A stretch of DNA of 64,000 nt from Polaribacter vadi (GCF_018861005.1 NZ_JAHKQL010000004.1:305459-369458); one strand, 5' to 3'; counted from the stretch's first letter, positions 25,801 through 35,100 are shown. Notes: generated from the letters alone by a model not told the origin. A program made the numbers and translations.

Positions 25801-26007
25801 GAATTTCAAGCTTCCTTCTAAAACTCTTGAACTAGCATTATAGAAAGACATATCAAAAGTTGTTGTAGCAATATTTCCTACAATTTTAACGCTTATATCT
25901 AAGTTAGAAAGTTCTAATTGTTTTTTACCAATGTATAAAGCTGGTGATTTTTGACTGTATCCTTTTATTACATAAATAAAAAGAAGTAATAAGGTTATCT
26001 TTTTCAT
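22813..26007 (-). CDS. VIT/von Willebrand A protein with TonB-C, TPR and DUF2135-like domains
   Basis: A 1064-residue exported protein (signal peptide ends near KGYSQ). Domains in order: VIT (about 22-150) with the DPALLEKG signature; vWA (about 250-400) with an intact MIDAS DVSLS (259-263); an acidic linker (560-615); a TonB C-terminal-like domain (630-725); TPR-like helices (830-900); and a DUF2135/YfaP-like domain (945-1035) starting DWNQNDTDIDLHI. VIT/vWA proteins bind partners through the metal site. The TonB-C domain points to the periplasm and perhaps to contact with outer-membrane partners. The combination is unusual. It is monocistronic; function unknown. Confidence 0.85.
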   Translation of the reverse strand: MKKITLLLLFIYVIKGYSQKSPALYIGKKQLELSNLDISVKIVGNIATTTFDMSFYNASSRVLEGSLKFPLGENQEVSRLALEMNGILREAVVVEKELGRIAFEEIVRRRVDPALLEKGKGNTYNLRVYPIPARGSKRVVIAYEQELLFKDNAYYYHLPFNFKDAINTFNLSIVALNQKKKPIVVEGEESISFSTWQTSFKTSFKKENYIPNKSILIKIPVDLKKQKLITTPNYFYFYKTIQPKLKKRDKPKSVSLFWDVSLSMKNRNLDKETDLLEAYFKELENVEVQLVLFSNTIICNKKYHIKNGNWTTLKNKLGQSIYDGATSYKEISNLNTKSDVIILSSDGLTTLSNPSFNKKTPVFLINSNTEVAHNALNYIAKKSKGGIVNLNITSIKKGLSVLNNLAFQYLGFNSNNKNIEVYPSLSSKGVLDFSVAGKNYLNGEKISFLFGYGNVVSEEVKVILKTEKVKDENIINRIWAKNKLATLLDKKKENKTKIIDLATSYSLVTDYTSLIVLENVQDYIKYNIIPPKELLVEYNRLKNTKKKFRNIANLPLDDKLSFSFSERIEVVEDEREIEETVIESTESDEGKSINIEDIVEVVEEEVIYDVPFMIIEEAPTFPNCTGNNQEKKDCFNEELQRHIQNTLNLELINLLNLTSGRKRIHVLFKISKTGLIQDIRVRAPHLSIKNEIIRVLNLLPRMIPGKQNGMPVDVKYTMPITIQIDNSGKIQSPVFYSNTQNQRTSIQRKPFKLYKGDLKVVDRILKTPYLTSLSFFKDKESAYLFYLTQRQSYQDTPHYYIDVSDFFYRKFNDREYSDRILSNVAEFDAGNYELLRAFAYKLEERDKKEAVLFIYQQILELRPEDAQSYRDLALAYQSVGLCQKAFDLFLNIVNKTIYDNNKHRGVFKGLQDIAKQEIIFLIDKYKDDLDLEKIPKEYLSNVKKLDLRVVLDWNQNDTDIDLHIIDPNLEECFYKHSKTQQGGRMSSDMTQGFGPEEFVLEKAKKGFYYIKIKYYGDRKQKIETPTFMKVTIYKNQGKENEEKTVRVIRLTKQDKEEIIAKIKI

Positions 26008-26117
26008 TTTCTGGGCTGGTTTAGGCTTATCAACTAAACAAAACGTATGCCAAAAAAATGTTAAAATATTTTATGAGGTAATAAAATGTTACAAAACAAA
26101 AAATTAGTAAGAACTAA

Positions 26118-27521
26118 TTATCCAATAATCATCCCAGCAATTGTTGCAGACATTAAAGAAGCAATTGTACCACCAATTAAAGCTTTTATACCAAATTCTG
26201 ACAATGTTTTACGCTGACCAGGAGCTAAAGAACCAATACCTCCAATTTGAATACCTATTGATGCAAAGTTTGCAAAACCACAAAGCATATAAGTAGCCAT
26301 AATTATAGATTTATTAAACGTTAAATGAGTAACACTAGTTACATTTTTTAATTCAGCTAGTTGTATGTAACCTACAAATTCACTTGCAGCTAATTTAATA
26401 CCTAATAATTGCCCCATTAAAGCCATATCTTCTGATGCAACACCAATTAACCACATTAAAGGCGCAAAAATATAACCTAAAATAAATTCTAATGAAAACT
26501 TGTCATAACCTGTATTTACTGCTATAATTTCATTTAAAGTTGTTATTTCTCCTGCCCAACCTAGAATTCCATTAATCATTGCAATTACAGCTACAAAAAC
26601 CAATAACATTGCACCAACATTTACTGCCAAACGTAAACCTTCTGTAGTACCGTTTGCAATTGCATCTAAAATATTAGAACCTATTTTTTCTTGAGAAACA
26701 GTTACATCTGTATTTACTTCTTCTGTTTGTGGATACAAGATTTTCGAAATTACAATTGCTCCAGGAGCTGCCATTACAGAAGCTGCTAATAAGTGTTTTG
26801 CAAAAATTAATTCTAAAGTTTTATCTCCACCTCCTAAAAAGCCTATGTAAGCTGCTAAAACTGCACCTGCAACTGTAGCCATACCTCCTATCATCACCAA
26901 AAGCATTTCTGACTTATTCATTTTTTCTAAATACGCCTTAATTAAAAGTGGTGCTTCTGTTTGACCTAAAAAGATATTACCAGCCACAGACAAACTCTCC
27001 ATACCAGAAATACCTAAAAACTTAGACAAACCAATTGCTAATATTTTTACTACTTTTTGAATGATACCTAAATAAAACAATAGAGAAGTTAATGCTGAAA
27101 AGAAAATAATAGTTGGTAAAACCTGAAATGCAAATATGTAACCAAATGTATTTGTATCTGCAACAATACCAGCAAATAAGAACTCGCTACCTGCTTTTGT
27201 ATATTCTAAAATTTCGATAAAAATACTACCAATAAATTCGAATATTTTCTGAATAAAGCTAACTTTTAAAACACCAATAGCAATTAATAATTGTAAAGCT
27301 AAACCAACACCTACTTTTTTCCAATCTATGGCTTTTTTGTTACTGCTAAATAAAAAAGCGATAAGAATAAGTACAAACATACCAAGAATTCCTCTCCATA
27401 AACTTGTAAATGAAAAACCTTGACTAGGTATTATTTCTGCGGTTGCTACTAAAGTTTCAGTCTCTTGAGCAAAGATTGAAGCTGAGAAAAAACAAAGAAA
27501 AACAATGAGTGTTTTTTTCAT
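26118..27521 (-). CDS. Concentrative nucleoside transporter (NupC/CNT family)
   Basis: An inner-membrane sodium- or proton-coupled nucleoside importer. The 467-residue protein has an extra N-terminal signal-like helix, then the CNT core with QVLPTIIFFSALTSLLFYLGIIQ, GQTEAPLLIKAYLEKMNKSE and LTFNKSIIMATYMLCGFANFASIGI, the conserved hairpin and helix motifs of the family. It starts 16 bases after the bifunctional nuclease gene on the same strand, so the two are likely co-transcribed. Confidence 0.93.
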   Translation of the reverse strand: MKKTLIVFLCFFSASIFAQETETLVATAEIIPSQGFSFTSLWRGILGMFVLILIAFLFSSNKKAIDWKKVGVGLALQLLIAIGVLKVSFIQKIFEFIGSIFIEILEYTKAGSEFLFAGIVADTNTFGYIFAFQVLPTIIFFSALTSLLFYLGIIQKVVKILAIGLSKFLGISGMESLSVAGNIFLGQTEAPLLIKAYLEKMNKSEMLLVMIGGMATVAGAVLAAYIGFLGGGDKTLELIFAKHLLAASVMAAPGAIVISKILYPQTEEVNTDVTVSQEKIGSNILDAIANGTTEGLRLAVNVGAMLLVFVAVIAMINGILGWAGEITTLNEIIAVNTGYDKFSLEFILGYIFAPLMWLIGVASEDMALMGQLLGIKLAASEFVGYIQLAELKNVTSVTHLTFNKSIIMATYMLCGFANFASIGIQIGGIGSLAPGQRKTLSEFGIKALIGGTIASLMSATIAGMIIG

Positions 27522-27537
27522 AATGAAGATATTTTTT

Positions 27538-28149
27538 TTAAGAACGTTTACTAATTTCGTCTCTTATTTTGGCTGCCAATTCATAATTTTCATTATCAAC
27601 TGCATTGTTTAATTGATTATTTAATTCACTTAAAGACAAGGTAGAAAAATCGCTCTTATCATCAGAAGATTCTAATTCAAAATCTATAGGAATTTCTTGT
27701 GACTCTTGTTTGTTTTCAATGGCCATTTCTTCCTCAACTTTTAAATAAATACCAGCTTTATCTAAAATGTTTTCATAAGTAAAAATAGGTGCATTAAAAC
27801 GAACAGCTATTGCAATTGCATCCGAAGTTCTAGTATCAATCACCTCTTCTACACCTTCTCTTTCACAAATTAAGCTAGAAAAGAAAACTCCATCTACTAA
27901 TTTATGAATGATAACTTCTTTTACTACAATAGTAAAAGTATCTGCAAAGGTTTTAAATAAATCGTGTGTTAATGGTCTTGGTGGTCTAATTTCAGTTTCT
28001 AAAGCTATTGCAATAGATTGCGCTTCAAAAGCACCAATAATTATAGGTAAAGTTCTTGTTCCTTCCATTTCACTCAAAACTAATGCATACGCACCACTTT
28101 GTGTTTGACTGTAAGAAATTCCTTTGATGGTTAGTTGTATTAAACTCAT
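27538..28149 (-). CDS. Bifunctional nuclease family protein (DUF151 plus UVR motif)
   Basis: A 203-residue protein whose first 135 residues are the DUF151/bifunctional nuclease domain (LPIIIGAFEAQSIAIALE, RPLTHDLF, IDTRTSDAIAIAVRFNAPIF). The end, LNNQLNNAVDNENYELAAKI, is a UvrB/UvrC interaction motif. Plant members degrade DNA and RNA, but the bacterial role is not settled. The UVR motif hints at protein contact as in nucleotide excision repair or Clp adaptors. It is upstream of the nucleoside transporter in a likely two-gene operon, which would fit nucleic-acid salvage. Confidence 0.9.
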   Translation of the reverse strand: MSLIQLTIKGISYSQTQSGAYALVLSEMEGTRTLPIIIGAFEAQSIAIALETEIRPPRPLTHDLFKTFADTFTIVVKEVIIHKLVDGVFFSSLICEREGVEEVIDTRTSDAIAIAVRFNAPIFTYENILDKAGIYLKVEEEMAIENKQESQEIPIDFELESSDDKSDFSTLSLSELNNQLNNAVDNENYELAAKIRDEISKRS

Positions 28150-28267
28150 ATATCTTCTACAAATCTAAAAAGTAATATCAAAAAAAAACAGATAATATTT
28201 TACACTTTTTAGAGGGCACAATTTAATAAAAATAATAGATTACTCCTTTATTTTTAATAGTTTTTAC

Positions 28268-28310
28268 TAAAAAAAGAAAAAACCTATTAGCTATTAAACT
28301 AATAGGTTTT
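28268..28310 (-). terminator. Terminator after etfA
   Basis: AAAACCTATTAG (28310-28299) and CTAATAGGTTTT pair perfectly around an 8-base loop; on the minus strand a T-rich tract follows. Confidence 0.85.
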
Positions 28311-28339
28311 CATTAAAAAACTGTGTTTGAATATTTGAA

Positions 28340-29296
28340 TTAAGCTTGCTTAAAAGCTTTGAGCTTCTCTATTAATTTAGGAACAACCTCAAAAGCATCA
28401 CCAACAATACCATAATCTGCAGCTTTAAAGAAAGGTGCTTCTGGATCTGTGTTAATAACAACTTTTACTTTTGATGCGTTAATACCTGCTAAATGCTGGA
28501 TTGCTCCAGAAATACCTATTGCAATATATAAATTAGATGCAACTGGCTTACCTGTTTGACCAACGTGTTCTCCATGAGGTCTCCATCCCAAATCTGAAAC
28601 TGGCTTAGAACAAGCTGTTGCAGCACCTAAAACGTCTGCTAACTCCTCTACCATTCCCCAATTTTCTGGTCCTTTTAAACCTCTACCTGCAGAAACAACT
28701 ATATCTGCATCTGCAATAGTTACTTTACCTGTAACTCTTTCTACTTTTGTTGATGTTACTCCTGAATCTGCAATTGTTGCCTCAAAAGTTTCTGTTGTAC
28801 CATCTACAGGGTTTTCAAAAACTCCATAAGAATTTTTAGCAACACCTATTACTTTATTTTCTGTTGATATTACTGTATTACTAAATCCTTTGTTAGAAAA
28901 AGTTTTTCTTTTTACTGTAAAAGGACTAGTAGAACTTGGCAAAGCCACCACATTTGATACATAACCTGCATCTAAAGCTACAGCCAAAATTGGTGCTGCA
29001 TATAAAGTATCTATACTTGAGTCTAAAATAACTACTGATGAACCTTCTGCTTCTGCAACTTGCTTTATTACAGATGCATAACTTTTTGCATTAAAGGTTG
29101 CCAAACTATCATTAGAAACAGTAACAACTTTTTCTGCACCATAGGTATATAATTCTTCGTTATTACTACTATTTATGGTTAAAGCAACTAAATTACTACC
29201 CAATTCTTCAGCAACTTTTTTTCCGTAAGAAACTACTTCAAAAGCACTTTTCTTAAATTTCCCTTCTGCTGAATCTGCAAAAACTAAAACTGACAT
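28340..29296 (-). CDS. etfA: Electron transfer flavoprotein alpha subunit
   Basis: EtfA binds the redox FAD and passes electrons from acyl-CoA dehydrogenases to ETF:quinone oxidoreductase. The 318-residue protein has the C-terminal FAD-binding pattern RGLKGPENW, HVGQTGKPVASNLYIAIGISGAIQHLAG and INTDPEAPFFKAADYGIVGD, all standard. It follows etfB with a gap of 118 bases on the same strand and ends in a clear terminator. Confidence 0.97.
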   Translation of the reverse strand: MSVLVFADSAEGKFKKSAFEVVSYGKKVAEELGSNLVALTINSSNNEELYTYGAEKVVTVSNDSLATFNAKSYASVIKQVAEAEGSSVVILDSSIDTLYAAPILAVALDAGYVSNVVALPSSTSPFTVKRKTFSNKGFSNTVISTENKVIGVAKNSYGVFENPVDGTTETFEATIADSGVTSTKVERVTGKVTIADADIVVSAGRGLKGPENWGMVEELADVLGAATACSKPVSDLGWRPHGEHVGQTGKPVASNLYIAIGISGAIQHLAGINASKVKVVINTDPEAPFFKAADYGIVGDAFEVVPKLIEKLKAFKQA

Positions 29297-29414
29297 ATTA
29301 TTTAAATTTTAGATTTTTAGACATTAGATTTTTAATTAGACTTAAAAACTATCCTAAAAAATTTTTATTAATTTATTAAATTCTGAAACAAGTTCAGAAC
29401 GATATAATTTACGA

Positions 29415-30161
29415 TTATATCACCTTTGCTTCATTATGTAATAAGCTAATTAACTCATCTACATTATCTGCATCTACTAATTTTACAGCTCCTTTTGGTG
29501 CAGGTTTTTCAAATGACTCTATAGATGTTGCACTTTCTACTGCAACAGGCTCAACAACATTTAAAGGCTTTTTACGAGCCATCATAATACCACGCATATT
29601 AGGTATACGTAAATCTTTTTCTTCTACAATACCTTTTTGGCCTCCAATTACTAAAGGAAAAGAAGTGCTTAAAGTTTCATTACCTCCATCAATTTCTCTT
29701 ATTGCTGTAACAGAAGTTCCATCAACTTCCATACCTACACAACCATTAACAAAATTAAAATCTACTAAAGCAGCTAACATACCAGGAACCATACCTCCAT
29801 TATAATCAATAGATTCTCTACCTGCTAAAACTAAATCGTAACTACCATTTTTAACTACTTCTGCAAGTTGTTTTGCAACAGACAAACCATCTGTAGCATC
29901 CATATTTACACGAATTGCATCGTCTGCACCAATAGCCAAAGCTTTACGTAAAGTTGGTTCTGTAGATGCACTACCTACATTAACAACAGTTACACTTGCA
30001 CCTTGCTTTTCTTTAAACCACATTGCTCTTGTTAAACTAAACTCATCATAAGGATTGATTACAAACTGCACTCCATTTGTATCAAACTTTGTATCATTTT
30101 CAGTAAAATTAATTTTTGAAGTTGTATCTGGAACGTGACTAATACATACCAATATTTTCAT
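29415..30161 (-). CDS. etfB: Electron transfer flavoprotein beta subunit
   Basis: EtfB is the partner of EtfA and carries an AMP. The 248-residue protein shows VCISHVPDT, FVINPYDEFSLTRA, AIGADDAIRVN and LAGRESIDYNGGMVPGMLA, the family signatures, and the LRIPNMRGIMMARKKPL region near the C-terminus. It is first in the etfBA unit, with its own promoter box upstream. Confidence 0.97.
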   Translation of the reverse strand: MKILVCISHVPDTTSKINFTENDTKFDTNGVQFVINPYDEFSLTRAMWFKEKQGASVTVVNVGSASTEPTLRKALAIGADDAIRVNMDATDGLSVAKQLAEVVKNGSYDLVLAGRESIDYNGGMVPGMLAALVDFNFVNGCVGMEVDGTSVTAIREIDGGNETLSTSFPLVIGGQKGIVEEKDLRIPNMRGIMMARKKPLNVVEPVAVESATSIESFEKPAPKGAVKLVDADNVDELISLLHNEAKVI

Positions 30162-30192
30162 AAATTCTATTTTTAGTTTAAATTATCTGTTA

Positions 30193-30200
30193 CAAAACTA
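30193..30200 (-). promoter_or_regulatory. -7 promoter box of etfBA
   Basis: TAGTTTTG on the minus strand matches TAnnTTTG, about 32 bases before the etfB ATG. Confidence 0.5.
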
Positions 30201-30307
30201 CGTCTTTTTTTTAAAAAATACTATGCATGCATAATAAATTTTTTGAAATAAAAATAAATCACTTTAAAATTGAGAATTATTTTAAAGTATGTTTTAAGTA
30301 TAAACCT

Positions 30308-31081
30308 TTACTCATAAATAAATTGAAATTTACTATAACTCACTTTAGTTTTTGGCCCTGAAACCTGAGTATATGCTCCTGCTTTAAAGTAAAAATTACC
30401 ATCCATCTCTTTCCAAAGATCACTTACATTATACGTTTTTGATTCTGCTTTATTTTGAGTTATATTTTTTACATAAACAGTAACTTTATCATCAGATTCA
30501 TTGATTTCTATTTTACATTCTACCTCATCTTTATTCTTAAATGATGTGAAAAAGTCATTTTCAACATTCCCTTCATTTTTAATATAACTATCTGTAACAA
30601 TTACTTTAATTGCATTTCCACCAGCAATTTCTACTCTTAAAAGCGGTCTTTTAACACCTTTTGTATCATTATGAATTTGCCCAATAGTAACTCCTTTTCT
30701 TTCATTAGAGTCTGGTGCATTTTCGAATTTTCCTTTAAAATACATTGCACTATAATCATTTAAACTCAAGTTTTTATCTTGTCTAATTTCTGTTCTATCA
30801 TTTTTATGTCCTGTAGAAATTAATACCATTAGATTATTACAGGTATAAAAATAATTTGCATCACAAACTTCTTCTGCTTTTTTTAAGTCTAATTTGGTTT
30901 TACCATTGTTTGTATAATAATGGAGTTTAGAATCTATTAATGCAGCTTCAAATTCTGAAATTTTACCTGGCAAAGTATCACATAAATTACACTTAGATTT
31001 TTCTGATTGATTTTGACCAAAACTTGAAAAAATCATTAATAGAAAAAAAGTAATTGACAAGTAAAATCTTGATTTATTCAT
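30308..31081 (-). CDS. Secreted PL7-like alginate lyase
   Basis: A 257-residue exported protein (signal peptide to about FSSFGQ) with the three PL7 signatures: RTEIR (96-100), QIH (135-137) and YFKAGAYTQ (231-239). It has no BACON domain or lipobox, and four cysteines (31, 34, 73, 81) near the N-terminus might form disulfides. It is distinct from the PL7 lipoprotein near position 3700 and shares only the catalytic fold, so the two may differ in location and substrate form. It is monocistronic, with no other alginate gene adjacent. Confidence 0.85.
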   Translation of the reverse strand: MNKSRFYLSITFFLLMIFSSFGQNQSEKSKCNLCDTLPGKISEFEAALIDSKLHYYTNNGKTKLDLKKAEEVCDANYFYTCNNLMVLISTGHKNDRTEIRQDKNLSLNDYSAMYFKGKFENAPDSNERKGVTIGQIHNDTKGVKRPLLRVEIAGGNAIKVIVTDSYIKNEGNVENDFFTSFKNKDEVECKIEINESDDKVTVYVKNITQNKAESKTYNVSDLWKEMDGNFYFKAGAYTQVSGPKTKVSYSKFQFIYE

Positions 31082-31287
31082 TGGATATAAATATTTAAAT
31101 TATTTTAATTTATCAGTAAATATAATTAATTGTAAAGTTATATCAACACCAAAATGCATACCAAAATTTTAAAATAGATTTTTAATCTAAGTAAATTTAA
31201 GGTTCCTTTTTTTTAGGAATCTAGTTCTTGAGTTACAATAAGTAGAAAACATATTAAAATCTAAAGATTTATAGCACAAAGAAGTGT

Positions 31288-31316
31288 TTTGTTTACATCA
31301 AAATTTCTTACTTTTG
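31288..31316 (+). promoter_or_regulatory. Promoter of pdhB
   Basis: TTTG (31288-31291) and TACTTTTG (31309-31316) are 17 bases apart, an essentially ideal Bacteroidetes promoter (TTTG plus TAnnTTTG). Confidence 0.75.
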
Positions 31317-31347
31317 TTTCTGAACAATAAACTACTAATTAAAACAA

Positions 31348-32325
31348 ATGAAAACAGTTCAATTTAGAGAAGCTATTTGCGAAGCAATGAGTGAAGAAAT
31401 GCGCAGAGATGAAAGCATTTATTTAATGGGTGAGGAAGTAGCAGAATATAATGGTGCTTACAAAGCTAGTAAAGGAATGTTAGATGAGTTTGGTGAAAAA
31501 AGAGTGATTGACACTCCTATTGCTGAACTTGGTTTTGCAGGTATTGCAATTGGTTCTGCTATGAATGGTAACAGACCTATTGTAGAATATATGACCTTTA
31601 ACTTCTCTTTAGTTGGAATTGATCAAATTATAAATAACGCCGCTAAAATTAGACAAATGTCTGGTGGGCAGTTCAATTGCCCAATTGTATTTAGAGGACC
31701 TACTGCTTCTGCTGGTCAATTAGGTGCAACTCACTCTCAAGCTTTTGAAAACTGGTTTGCAAACACACCTGGTTTAAAAGTAATAGTACCTTCTAATCCT
31801 TATGATGCAAAAGGTTTATTAAAAGCTGCTATTAGAGATGATGATCCAGTAATTTTTATGGAGTCTGAACAAATGTATGGTGATAAAATGGAAATCCCAG
31901 AAGGGGAATACATTATACCAATTGGTGTTGCAGATATAAAAAGAGAAGGTACAGATGTAACTATTGTTTCTTTTGGTAAAATTATTAAAGAAGCTTACAA
32001 GGCTGCAGATGAATTAGCAAAAGAAAATATTTCTGTAGAAATTATTGATTTAAGAACTGTAAGACCTATGGATCATGCAGCAATTTTAACATCAGTAAAA
32101 AAGACAAATAGATTAGTAGTTTTAGAAGAAGCTTGGCCATTTGCAAGTGTAGCATCAGAAATTACTTACAGAATTCAAGACGAAGCATTCGATTATTTAG
32201 ATGCACCTATTAAAAGAATAACTACTGCAGATACTCCTGCACCTTATTCTCCAGTTTTATTAGAAAAATGGATACCAAATTCTAATGATGTAGTTAAGGC
32301 TGTAAAAGAAGTTTTATACCTATAA
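31348..32325 (+). CDS. pdhB: Pyruvate dehydrogenase E1 component, beta subunit
   Basis: The beta subunit of the thiamine-diphosphate E1 enzyme, which with alpha, E2 and E3 turns pyruvate into acetyl-CoA. The 325-residue protein begins VQFREAICEAMSEEMRRD and has GEEVAEYNGAYKASKGM, RVIDTPIAELGFAGIAIGSA and VVLEEAWPFASVASEI, typical of PdhB. A branched-chain 2-oxoacid E1 beta is the main alternative but fits less well. The alpha and E2 genes are not adjacent. Strong promoter before, strong terminator after. Confidence 0.93.
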   Translation: MKTVQFREAICEAMSEEMRRDESIYLMGEEVAEYNGAYKASKGMLDEFGEKRVIDTPIAELGFAGIAIGSAMNGNRPIVEYMTFNFSLVGIDQIINNAAKIRQMSGGQFNCPIVFRGPTASAGQLGATHSQAFENWFANTPGLKVIVPSNPYDAKGLLKAAIRDDDPVIFMESEQMYGDKMEIPEGEYIIPIGVADIKREGTDVTIVSFGKIIKEAYKAADELAKENISVEIIDLRTVRPMDHAAILTSVKKTNRLVVLEEAWPFASVASEITYRIQDEAFDYLDAPIKRITTADTPAPYSPVLLEKWIPNSNDVVKAVKEVLYL

Positions 32326-32346
32326 GAGTTTAGTTTAAACAATATT

Positions 32347-32385
32347 AAAAAGACCTTTTTATTAAATAAAAAGGTCTTTTTTTAT
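32347..32385 (+). terminator. Terminator after pdhB
   Basis: AAAAAGACCTTTTT and AAAAAGGTCTTTTT form a perfect 14-base stem with a 7-base loop, followed by further T. Confidence 0.9.
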
Positions 32386-32466
32386 GATTAAAAAATATAT
32401 TATTTTTTAACTTTTTATAAAGAAAAAACTGTTTCTTTATTTGTTCTTTTATCCTTTTAAAAGTAA

Positions 32467-34977
32467 ATGAAAATTAAACTATTTTTAATCTTTACAATTC
32501 TACTAAGCACCTCATTACTAGCACAAACTAAAGTAAAAGGAATTGTATTAGACACTAACAAAGAACCAATACCTTATTGTAATATACAATTTAAAGGTTC
32601 TGCAGAAGGTACTACTAGTAATGACAATGGTTCTTTTTATTTAGAGTCTGATAAAACTTGGCAAGAAATAAGTATATCGTTTATTGGTTATAAAACTTTA
32701 GATTATAGATTAACTAGCAACATTCAGTTTAATTTAGTTCTTACTTTAGAAGAAGAACAAGAATCTTTAAACGAAATTACTATTGTTACTGGTAAACAAC
32801 CCAAAGAAAACAATCCTGCAATTGATATTCTAAGAAAAATCTGGGCTCAAAAGCGTAAAAACGGATTAAAACATTTTAATCAATATCAATATAAAAAATA
32901 TCAAAAAGTAGAATTTGATTTAAATACAATAGATGATAAATTAAAAGACAAAAGAATCTTTAAAAATTTAGAATTTATTTTTGATGATGTAGATACTTCT
33001 AACATTACAGGTAAAAGTTATCTACCAGTTTTCTTAAACGAATCTCTATCTAATGTTTATGGAGACAATACTTTAAATAAAGAAAAAGATATTTTAATAG
33101 CAAACCAAAACTCAGGTTTTAGTAACAATCAAGAACTAATTGCTTACATAGATGATTTGTATGCAGATTATAACATCTATGATAATTATATTAAAATTTT
33201 CGATAAAAGCTTTGTGAGTCCATTATCTAAAACAGGAATAAGCAACTATAATTATTACTTAGCAGATAGTGCTTTTATAGACAAAAAATGGAGTTATAAC
33301 CTAGTTTACTATCCAAGAAGAAAAAATGAATTAACCTTTAAAGGAGACTTTTGGGTAAGTGATACTACATTCGCCATAAAGAAAATTAATTTACAAGTTG
33401 TAAAAAATGCAAATATCAACTGGGTAAAAGATGTTTATATAGAACAAGAATATGACTTATTAAACGATTCTATTTTTGTACTAAAAAAAGATTATTTTTT
33501 ATCTGATTTTTCACTTTCAAAAAAAGAAAAATCAAGAGGAGTTTATGGTAAAAAAACAACAATTTACAAAGATTATGTTTTTAATAAACCTATCAAAGAC
33601 AAAGAGTTTTACGACAAAAAAGTGTACAATATAGGTAGTGATTCTCTTTATAATAAACCCAGAAGTTTTTGGGATGAAAACAGATTTGAAGATTTAAACA
33701 AAAATGAGCAAGGAATTTATCAGTTAATAGACACTTTAAAAACAGTTAAAAAATTTCAAACCATAAATAAAGTTGGACAATCTATCTATTCTAGATATTT
33801 TTTAATAGAATATTTAAACTTCGATTACGGACCTATTTTTTCTACTTTTGGTTATAATGATGTAGAAGGTTTACGTATTAGAGCTGGTGGTAGAACTTTT
33901 AAAACTTCTAACGATTTATTTAGAGTAGAAGGTTATGGTGCTTATGGTTTAAGAGATCAAAAATTTAAATATGGAGTACAAGCTAAATGGCTTTTAAATA
34001 AAAAAAATAGATTCACAATTTCTTTAGGTAAAAGAGATGATGTAGAACAGATTGGTACTTCTTTAACAGCTACATCAAATGTTTTAGGGCAAAGTGATGG
34101 ATCATCTTCTTTAGTAGGTACTGGCACAAATGACAAGCTTACTAAATTAAACTTAACTAATTTTACATTAGGTTTAGAGCCAATACCAAATATAGAATTT
34201 AAATTATCTGCAAATTACAAAACACTTAGTTCTGCATCTAGTACATTTAGTTTAGATTATAACGATTCTGATGCATCAACAGGCATCTCATCTCAAACCA
34301 ATCAATTTGAAACTATTTTTTCTGCAGGTTTTTATCCAGGGAGAAAAATGTCTGGTTATGGAGTTCATAGAGAATTTGCTAATCCATATTTCACAAAGTT
34401 TTATACACAAATTACCAAAGGATCCAAAAACCTATTTAATAGCGATTTCGATTATACCAAGGTTCAGTTTTCATTTTTTAGACTTTGGAAAATTGGTGGT
34501 TTTGGTAGATTAACCACTTCTTTAGAAACTGGTAAAACTTATGGTGCAGTTCCATTATCTTTATTAAGTGTAGCTCCAGGAAATCAAACTTATTTTATGT
34601 ATGAAAACACATTTAATTTGCTAGATTTCTATGAATTTGTATCAGACACTTATGCTTCTTTTCATTTAGAACACAATTTTAATGGTCGAATATTTTCGAG
34701 AATTCCTTTATTAAAAAAAGCCAACTTAAGAACAATTATTGGCCTTAAAACATTTTGGGGAAGTTTATCAGACCAAAATATAGCACTAAATACTACTGGT
34801 AATAATTTTGAAATTCCATTAATTGCACCAGATTCTGAACCATATTACGAATACAGTGTTGGTGTATCTAATATTTTTAAAATATTACGTGTAGATTTTA
34901 ATTTTAGAGGTAATTATTTAGAAAAACCAGATGCTAGAAATTTTGGTATTACAGCAGGTTTAAGGTTTAAATTTTAA
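32467..34977 (+). CDS. DUF5686 outer-membrane protein with carboxypeptidase-regulatory-like domain
   Basis: An 836-residue exported protein (signal peptide ends LLAQT). Residues about 22-105 are a carboxypeptidase regulatory-like domain (KVKGIVLDTNKEPIPYCNI, then SFIGYKTLDYRL), as found in front of TonB receptors. The rest is the DUF5686 barrel family, ending in an aromatic-rich strand with GLRFKF, consistent with outer-membrane insertion. There is no TonB plug. It may be an outer-membrane channel or assembly factor; function is unknown. Confidence 0.88.
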   Translation: MKIKLFLIFTILLSTSLLAQTKVKGIVLDTNKEPIPYCNIQFKGSAEGTTSNDNGSFYLESDKTWQEISISFIGYKTLDYRLTSNIQFNLVLTLEEEQESLNEITIVTGKQPKENNPAIDILRKIWAQKRKNGLKHFNQYQYKKYQKVEFDLNTIDDKLKDKRIFKNLEFIFDDVDTSNITGKSYLPVFLNESLSNVYGDNTLNKEKDILIANQNSGFSNNQELIAYIDDLYADYNIYDNYIKIFDKSFVSPLSKTGISNYNYYLADSAFIDKKWSYNLVYYPRRKNELTFKGDFWVSDTTFAIKKINLQVVKNANINWVKDVYIEQEYDLLNDSIFVLKKDYFLSDFSLSKKEKSRGVYGKKTTIYKDYVFNKPIKDKEFYDKKVYNIGSDSLYNKPRSFWDENRFEDLNKNEQGIYQLIDTLKTVKKFQTINKVGQSIYSRYFLIEYLNFDYGPIFSTFGYNDVEGLRIRAGGRTFKTSNDLFRVEGYGAYGLRDQKFKYGVQAKWLLNKKNRFTISLGKRDDVEQIGTSLTATSNVLGQSDGSSSLVGTGTNDKLTKLNLTNFTLGLEPIPNIEFKLSANYKTLSSASSTFSLDYNDSDASTGISSQTNQFETIFSAGFYPGRKMSGYGVHREFANPYFTKFYTQITKGSKNLFNSDFDYTKVQFSFFRLWKIGGFGRLTTSLETGKTYGAVPLSLLSVAPGNQTYFMYENTFNLLDFYEFVSDTYASFHLEHNFNGRIFSRIPLLKKANLRTIIGLKTFWGSLSDQNIALNTTGNNFEIPLIAPDSEPYYEYSVGVSNIFKILRVDFNFRGNYLEKPDARNFGITAGLRFKF

Positions 34978-35061
34978 GTATTTTTACCTATTAAAAAAAA
35001 TTACACTAAAACCATTGCGTAATTTATAACGTAAAATAATTGGATAAACTTCTTTATTCGT

Positions 35062-35069
35062 TATTTTTG
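35062..35069 (+). promoter_or_regulatory. -7 promoter box of ppa
   Basis: TATTTTTG matches TAnnTTTG and lies 31 bases before the ppa ATG. Confidence 0.55.
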
Positions 35070-35100
35070 TAATCTGATCAGTTAAATTTAAAAAGATATA

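Noticed and set aside
31141-31175. ACCAAAA direct repeats upstream of the second PL7 gene as an operator
   Set aside because: They are not inverted, do not match the palindrome near the first PL7 gene, and are easily explained by AT-rich composition.
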